In this document: positions 55,955 through 64,000 of the stretch, one piece after another | How the letters are laid out: every line of letters begins with the position of its first letter | Position numbering within the stretch: the first letter of the stretch is position 1 | Source: 20CM-2-65-7 sp963830455 | GTDB taxonomy: Bacteria; Gemmatimonadota; Gemmatimonadetes; Gemmatimonadales; GWC2-71-9 | Reading direction: 5' to 3' | Assembly (NCBI GenBank): GCA_963830455.1 | Contig: CAWHMT010000006.1 | Span: 1 to 64,000, forward strand | Length of the DNA stretch: 64,000 bases | Program-made: the position numbers and the translations under genes | Notes under the pieces: generated by a model | What the model was told of the DNA's origin: nothing | Seen by the model: the letters and a program-made list of their open reading frames with translations, nothing else | Databases searched by the model: none

Positions 55955-56567
55955 GGCGGCTCGGGCCTCCCTGCTTGCGGACGGTGACGAGCCCGTTCAT
56001 CGGCCCCGGCACCGAGCCGCGCACGAACAAGAGATTGCGCTCGGCATCGACCCTCACGACCCGAAGGCCCAGCTCGGTGAAGTTGCGGGCACCCATGTGT
56101 CCGGGCATCCGCTTGCCCTTGATGATGCGCGAGGGATCCGTCCCCGGCGCGATCGAGCCCGGCTTGCGGTGCCGCGTGTTGCCGTGCGTCTCGGGACCGC
56201 CGTGGAAGTGATGGCGGTGCACCACGCCCTGGAAGCCGCGGCCTTTGGAGACGCCGCTCACCTTGACCCGATCGCCCTCGGCGAAGATCGCCACAGTCAC
56301 CGAGCTGCCGGCGGCCGGGGCGTCGCCCGTGACGGCGAAGCGCCGGATGATGCGGGGGGCCGTTTCGACGCCGCCCTTTTTCACGTGGCCCGCGAGCGCC
56401 TTGGGCGTCCGCGTGGGCTTCTTGGCACCGAAGCCCAGCTCCGCGCGGCCGTCGGCAACCGAGATGACGGGGCACGGCCCCGCCTCGATTACGGTGACGG
56501 GCACGTGAGCGCCTTCGGCGTTGAACACGCGCGTCATTCCCAGTTTGCGACCAATCAATCCGTTCAT
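55947..56567 (-). CDS. rplC: 50S ribosomal protein uL3
   Basis: 206 residues: MNGLIGRKLGMTRVFNAEGA, SGVSKGRGFQGVVHRHHFHG, GPETHGNTRHRKPGSIAPGT and GKRMPGHMGARNFTELGLRV. The Gln in GRGFQGV is the usual methylation site. Confidence 0.96.
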   Translation of the reverse strand: MNGLIGRKLGMTRVFNAEGAHVPVTVIEAGPCPVISVADGRAELGFGAKKPTRTPKALAGHVKKGGVETAPRIIRRFAVTGDAPAAGSSVTVAIFAEGDRVKVSGVSKGRGFQGVVHRHHFHGGPETHGNTRHRKPGSIAPGTDPSRIIKGKRMPGHMGARNFTELGLRVVRVDAERNLLFVRGSVPGPMNGLVTVRKQGGPSRHD

Positions 56568-56571
56568 GTCT

Positions 56572-56880
56572 CTACTCGACCTTGATTTCCACGTCCACGC
56601 CGGCCGGCAGATCCAGCTTCGTCAGCGCGTCGACCGTCTGCGAGCGGGAATCGAGGATGTCGATCAGCCGTTTGTGCGTCTTGAGCTCGAACTGCTCACG
56701 GCTCTTCTTGTCGATGTGCGGGCTGCGCAGCACCGTCCACAGCTGCCGCTTGGTCGGCAACGGGATCGGACCCGAGACCTGCGCGCCGGTCTTCTCGGCG
56801 GTACGGACGATGTCGGCCGCCGCCTGATCGATCAGCGCGTGGTCGAAGGCCTTGAGCCGGATGCGGATCTTGCTCGCCAT
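56572..56880 (-). CDS. rpsJ: 30S ribosomal protein uS10
   Basis: 102 residues: KIRIRLKAFDHALIDQAAAD, GAQVSGPIPLPTKRQLWTVL and RSPHIDKKSREQFELKTHKR. It heads the S10 block and is ten bases from tuf, so both are likely on one transcript. Confidence 0.96.
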   Translation of the reverse strand: MASKIRIRLKAFDHALIDQAAADIVRTAEKTGAQVSGPIPLPTKRQLWTVLRSPHIDKKSREQFELKTHKRLIDILDSRSQTVDALTKLDLPAGVDVEIKVE

Positions 56881-56890
56881 GAATGCCTCG

Positions 56891-58090
<1,200 letters not shown>

Positions 58091-58094
58091 TGCC

Positions 58095-60191
<2,097 letters not shown>

Positions 60192-60333
60192 TGCTTTCCT
60201 TTATTCAGCAAAAACGCGGGGCGACCAGGACGCCCACGAGTGGGCCGGTCTCGCTCCGCTGTCATCGGGAGGCTTTCGGCCCCCTCGATGCAGGATCCCT
60301 TAAAGCAGGGTCCCGAAGTTGTCTGTTTAGAGT

Positions 60334-60354
60334 CCCCGGGGCATGGCCCCGGGG
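60334..60354. repeat. CCCCGGGGC palindrome between rpsG and fusA
   Basis: CCCCGGGGC, ATG, GCCCCGGGG: a 9-bp perfect inverted repeat ten bases after the rpsG stop. The arms equal those of the element at 47712-47732. No T run follows on the minus strand, so it is not a standard terminator, though it may slow polymerase or protect mRNA ends. Confidence 0.7.
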
Positions 60355-60363
60355 CCCACCACC

Positions 60364-60834
60364 CTACCAGCGATAGTGGGCAAATGCCCGGTTGGCTTCC
60401 GCCATCCGGTGCGTGTCTTCCTTCTTCTTTATCGTCTCGCCTTCGCCCTTCGACGCCAGAATCAGCTCGGCGGCGAGGCGCTCGGCCATCGTCTTCTCTT
60501 TGCGCGCGCGGCTGTACTGAATGATCCAGCGCATCCCCAGCGCGGTGCGGCGCTCGGGCCGGACTTCGACCGGCACCTGATACGTGGCGCCGCCGACGCG
60601 CCGCGACTTCACTTCCAGCGCCGGCTTCACGTTCGATAGCGCCTGCTTGAACACGTTCACGCCCGGCTGTCCCGTGCGCTGCTCGATCATATCCATCGCC
60701 TGATAGAAAATCCGCTCGGACAACGACTTCTTGCCGCACACCATCAGGTTGTTCAAAAACTTGGAGACCGTCTGGCTATCGTAGCGCGGATCGGCCGGTA
60801 CCGGCCGCTTGACAGCGGATTTGCGACGGCTCAC
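60364..60834 (-). CDS. rpsG: 30S ribosomal protein uS7
   Basis: 156 residues: VPADPRYDSQTVSKFLNNLM, VCGKKSLSERIFYQAMDMIE, NVKPALEVKSRRVGGATYQV, PVEVRPERRTALGMRWIIQY. Standard length; overlaps rpsL by four bases. Confidence 0.96.
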   Translation of the reverse strand: MSRRKSAVKRPVPADPRYDSQTVSKFLNNLMVCGKKSLSERIFYQAMDMIEQRTGQPGVNVFKQALSNVKPALEVKSRRVGGATYQVPVEVRPERRTALGMRWIIQYSRARKEKTMAERLAAELILASKGEGETIKKKEDTHRMAEANRAFAHYRW

Positions 60835-61214
60835 TGCCCGGCCTCCTTGGGACGCTTCGCGCCATACTTGGAGCGCGACTGCTTGCGCTCATTCACGCCC
60901 GCGGCGTCGAGCGTGCCGCGGATGATGTGGTAGCGCACGCCCGGGAGATCCTTCACGCGGCCACCGCGAATCATGACGATCGAGTGCTCCTGCAGGTTAT
61001 GCCCTTCACCCGGGATATACGCCGTCACTTCGAAGCCGTTCGTCAACCGCACACGAGCCACTTTGCGCAGCGCCGAGTTCGGCTTCTTCGGCGTAGTCGT
61101 GTAAACGCGCGTGCACACGCCCCGCTTTTGCGGGTTGCCGCGCAAATGCGGCGCCTTTTCCTTCTTCGCGACGTCGCGGCGACCGTGCCGGACGAGCTGA
61201 TTGATAGTCGGCAA
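60831..61214 (-). CDS. rpsL: 30S ribosomal protein uS12
   Basis: 127 residues: PTINQLVRHGRRDVAKKEKA, TTPKKPNSALRKVARVRLTN and GEGHNLQEHSIVMIRGGRVK. The Lys residues of PKKPNSALRK are in the streptomycin-sensitive form. A 78-base gap separates it from rpoC. Confidence 0.96.
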   Translation of the reverse strand: MPTINQLVRHGRRDVAKKEKAPHLRGNPQKRGVCTRVYTTTPKKPNSALRKVARVRLTNGFEVTAYIPGEGHNLQEHSIVMIRGGRVKDLPGVRYHIIRGTLDAAGVNERKQSRSKYGAKRPKEAGQ

Positions 61215-61292
61215 ATACCCCTCTCAAATGCTGAAAAAAGTCCCGATCCAGCCCGCGAAATCAAGCCGCTAATACGAGTTAGGTCAAGGACC

Positions 61293-64000
61293 CTACTCCG
61301 CTTCCACTTCCTCCGGGAACGGGCTCGGTGCCGCCGCAGTCCCCGGCAACGCCGCCTCGAGCGGCGGCGGCGGAGGCTGGAAGCCCTCCGGCGGCTCGAT
61401 CTCGATGTCGTGATAGCGGTAAATGCCGGTCCCCGCCGGGATCAGGTGCCCGATGATGATGTTCTCCTTGAGACCAAGCAGGTCGTCCTTGGCCCCGCGG
61501 ATCGCCGCGTCGGTCAGCACCCGCGTCGTCTCCTGGAAGGAGGCCGCGGAGATGAACGACTGCGTCGTCAGGCTCGCCTTCGTGATGCCGAGCAGCAGCG
61601 GCTCGCGGGTGGACGGTTTGCCGCCCTTCTTCACCGCGCGCTCGTTGATGTCGCTGAAGATGAGCTTGTCCACGTTCTCGCCTTCCAGGAACTCGGTGTC
61701 GCCCGGCTCGACGACTTTCACCTTCTGCAGCATCTGGCGCACGATCACGCCGATATGCTTGTCGTTGATCTTCACGCCCTGCAGCCGGTACACCTCCTGC
61801 ACCTCGTTCAACAGGTATTCCTGCACGGCGCGCGGGCCCTTGATCCGCAGAATGTCGTGCGGGTTCACGGGACCCTCGGTCAGGCGGTCACCGGCGCGGA
61901 CGCGGTCGCCCTCGTGCACGCGCAAGTGTTTGCCCGCGGGCACTTCGTACAGCTGCGCCTCGCCCTCTTCCGGATGGACCCAGATCTCGCGCTTGCCGCG
62001 CTTGATCTCGCCGAACCGCACCACGCCGTCGACTTCGGAAATCGTGGCCGGGTCCTTCGGCCGGCGCGCCTCGAACAGCTCGGCGACGCGCGGCAGACCG
62101 CCCGTGATGTCGCGCGTCTTGTACGCCTCGCGCGACACCTTGGCGAGCACCTGGCCCGCGTACACTTCCTGGCCATCCTCGATCATCAGCTGCGCGCCTT
62201 CGGGAATCACGAAGTCGCGGAGCCGCTTCTCCTTGTCGCCCTTCTTCTGCACGACTTCGATGTGCGGGTGCAGCTTCTTCTCGCGGTCTTCGATGATCAC
62301 GCGCTGGCGCCGGCCGGTGATTTCATCCAGCTCCTCGCGCACCGTCTCGTCCTCGACGATGTCCACGAACCGCACCAGACCCGCCACGTCCGTCATGATC
62401 GGGTTGGTGTACGGATCCCAGGTGAAAAGTACGCCGTCCTTCGCCACCTGCTGGTCGTCATCGACCATCAGCGTGGCGCCGAGCGGCACCTGGAAGCGCG
62501 AGTGCACCGACAGCTTCTGCGCCGCGGTGACGTGCCCGCCTCCGCCCGTGATGTGCGCCGCGGCCTTGAGGATCAGCTCGCCCTCGTAGCTCGTGACGAC
62601 GCGCTGGCCTTCCGGCGTCTCGACGTACGTCAGCCGGTCGCCGTGCTCGATCACGCCTTCGACCTTCGTCTTCCGCACCGTCTGCTCGGCGATACGCGCC
62701 GCCGTGCCGCCGATGTGGAAGGTCCGCAGGGTCAGCTGCGTACCCGGCTCGCCGATCGACTGCGCGGCCAGAATGCCGACCGCTTCGCCGAGGTCCACCA
62801 TGTCCATGGTCGCGAGGTTGCGGCCGTAGCACATCCGGCATACCCCGCGCTTCGCTTCGCACGTCAGCACGGAGCGGATCTTCACCGACTCGATGCCGGC
62901 ATCCTCGATGGCCTGCGACGTCTCTTCGATCACGAGTTGACCCGCCTCGACCAGCACCTTGGGCCGGCCGTCCTCATCGAGCTCGTGCGGATCCATCACT
63001 TCCTCGAGTGCCACGCAGCCGACGATGCGCTCGCGCAGCGGCTCGATGATGTCTTCGCCTTCCTTCAGCGCCGACATCTCGAGGCCGAGGATCGTGCCGC
63101 AGTCTTCTTCGGTAATGGTCACGTCCTGCGCGACATCGACCAGCCGGCGCGTCAGGTACCCCGCGTCGGCCGTCTTGAGCGCCGTGTCGGCGAGACCCTT
63201 CCGCGCGCCGTGCGTCGAGATGAAGTACTCGAGCACGCTGAGCCCCTCGCGGAAGTTCGACTTGATCGGGCTTTCGATGATTTCGCCGATGCCGCCCGTC
63301 AGCTTCTTCTGGGGCTTCGCCATCAGCCCGCGCATGCCCGCCAGCTGCCGGATCTGATCACGCGAGCCGCGGCTGCCGGAGTCGAACATCATGAACACCG
63401 GGTTGAACCCGCCCTTCGACCGCTTCATCGTCGCGACCATCGCCTCGGCGATGTCGTTGTTCGCGTGCGTCCAGGCGTCGATCACCTTGTTATAGCGCTC
63501 GCCGAAGGTGATCTGGCCGGTGGCGTACGCGCGCTGGAACCGCTCGACGCGCGCTTCCGCGTCGTGCAGCAGCGGCGACTTCTCGGTCGGGATCTCGAGA
63601 TCGGCCACGCCGATCGAGACGCCGCCCATGGTCGCGTAGCGGAAGCCGAACTCCTTGAGCTGATCGAGAAACTGCACCGTGGGGGGGAGCCCCGCGCGGC
63701 GATAGCTCTCGAACACCAGCTCGGAGAGGTCCTTCTTCCGCATCACCTTGTTCTGGAAGCCGAGGTCGCGGATCAACCCGGCCGGGATGATGCTGTTGAA
63801 GATCACCCGCCCCGCGGTCGTCCCGATCCAGCGCGTGGTGCTCTCGTGCCACCACTGCACCGGGCCGTGGTGGTCGAGTCGATTGAGCGCGAGGCTCATT
63901 TCGAGCTCCGCCATCGACCCCATGCGCGGGGCCGCCTTGAGACTCGCCTCGAAGTCCGCCGGCTCTTTAGTCAGGAAGTGACACCCCAGCACCATGTCCT
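61293..64000 (-). CDS. rpoC: RNA polymerase beta' subunit, C-terminal part (continues past the window)
   Basis: About 902 codons of the C-terminal two thirds are present; the gene runs off the right edge just after where the catalytic NADFDGD motif should lie. Seen here are DMVLGCHFLTKEPADFE, zinc site two (EEDCGT ... CEAKRGVCRMCYGRN, four Cys) and the bridge-helix/trigger-loop stretch AQSIGEPGTQLTLRTFHIGG. ETTRVLTDAAIRGAKDDLLG and KENIIIGHLIPAGTG lie near the end. The tail is Pro-rich and acidic (FPEEVEAE). It is transcribed towards rpsL. Confidence 0.97.
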   Translation of the reverse strand, partial: DMVLGCHFLTKEPADFEASLKAAPRMGSMAELEMSLALNRLDHHGPVQWWHESTTRWIGTTAGRVIFNSIIPAGLIRDLGFQNKVMRKKDLSELVFESYRRAGLPPTVQFLDQLKEFGFRYATMGGVSIGVADLEIPTEKSPLLHDAEARVERFQRAYATGQITFGERYNKVIDAWTHANNDIAEAMVATMKRSKGGFNPVFMMFDSGSRGSRDQIRQLAGMRGLMAKPQKKLTGGIGEIIESPIKSNFREGLSVLEYFISTHGARKGLADTALKTADAGYLTRRLVDVAQDVTITEEDCGTILGLEMSALKEGEDIIEPLRERIVGCVALEEVMDPHELDEDGRPKVLVEAGQLVIEETSQAIEDAGIESVKIRSVLTCEAKRGVCRMCYGRNLATMDMVDLGEAVGILAAQSIGEPGTQLTLRTFHIGGTAARIAEQTVRKTKVEGVIEHGDRLTYVETPEGQRVVTSYEGELILKAAAHITGGGGHVTAAQKLSVHSRFQVPLGATLMVDDDQQVAKDGVLFTWDPYTNPIMTDVAGLVRFVDIVEDETVREELDEITGRRQRVIIEDREKKLHPHIEVVQKKGDKEKRLRDFVIPEGAQLMIEDGQEVYAGQVLAKVSREAYKTRDITGGLPRVAELFEARRPKDPATISEVDGVVRFGEIKRGKREIWVHPEEGEAQLYEVPAGKHLRVHEGDRVRAGDRLTEGPVNPHDILRIKGPRAVQEYLLNEVQEVYRLQGVKINDKHIGVIVRQMLQKVKVVEPGDTEFLEGENVDKLIFSDINERAVKKGGKPSTREPLLLGITKASLTTQSFISAASFQETTRVLTDAAIRGAKDDLLGLKENIIIGHLIPAGTGIYRYHDIEIEPPEGFQPPPPPLEAALPGTAAAPSPFPEEVEAE

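Noticed and set aside
60192..60333. A riboswitch or leader peptide before fusA
   Set aside because: I saw only the palindrome at its far end and short GC-rich hairpins; no known leader motif.

Overview
The window is a high-GC bacterial chromosome segment. Gene content and order (alpha2-type glycyl-tRNA synthetase, a murQ-anmK-nagZ murein recycling operon, pyruvoyl arginine decarboxylase beside an ArgZ/AgrE-type ornithine cyclodeaminase, a reversed rpoC-str-S10-spc cluster with extended ribosomal proteins) suggest Gemmatimonadota or a close relative. That placement is inference, not a computed one.

Left end (1-9.4 kb): accessory genes on both strands. It holds a partial unknown protein, a CPBP membrane protease, a sulfatase, a HAF/PKD-type lipoprotein, a lipocalin-like exported protein, a small membrane protein, a class V aminotransferase, and then a short integron cassette array. 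The array (about 7.42-9.35 kb) has one clear attC site (8514-8611), one half-decayed site and one weak candidate. They flank two cassettes carrying a DUF3788-like gene, a DUF6790-like gene, an unknown gene and a one-helix membrane protein. No integrase is visible, so it looks like a CALIN. At least twelve single-base frame disruptions fall in this 9 kb, several at short homopolymer runs, and I found none in the next 55 kb. The left end is therefore either error-prone sequence or decaying accessory DNA, and apparent fusions there should not be believed.

Centre (9.4-44.5 kb): compact metabolic operons with many 1-8 base start/stop overlaps. In order: murQ-anmK-GH3 (murein recycling) divergent from a gamma-glutamyltransferase; a GMC dehydrogenase, its small subunit, a Gfo/Idh/MocA oxidoreductase and a DUF1080 protein (probable glycoside 3-oxidation) facing a sugar/nucleoside-type MFS permease; an exported lipoprotein; CcdA, arginine decarboxylase, an unknown protein and ornithine cyclodeaminase; priA, dipeptide epimerase and corA; an HDAC-like deacetylase with a small membrane protein, a ubiquitin-fold-like protein, an unknown small protein and a beta-propeller; glyS and glycerate kinase, the latter preceded by a c-di-GMP-I (GEMM) riboswitch and terminator; purA preceded by a 133-nt near-palindromic hairpin; an M28 peptidase with a membrane insertion, a DapA-like lyase, a PilT ATPase, a hydroxyacid dehydrogenase, an MgtC-like protein and trpS; then IMPase and the fused ftcD on the plus strand.

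Right end (44.5-64 kb): one minus-strand run, read rpoC(partial)-rpsL-rpsG-fusA-tuf-rpsJ-rplC-rplD-rplW-rplB-rpsS-rplV-rpsC-rplP-rpmC-rpsQ-rplN-rplX-rplE-rpsZ-rpsH-rplF-rplR-rpsE-rpmD-rplO-secY-adk-map. It stops at map, so the usual infA-rpmJ-rpsM-rpsK-rpsD-rpoA-rplQ block is not attached. Several ribosomal proteins carry long low-complexity extensions, notably an RGG-rich N-terminus on uS5. No tRNA, rRNA or CRISPR array was recognised.
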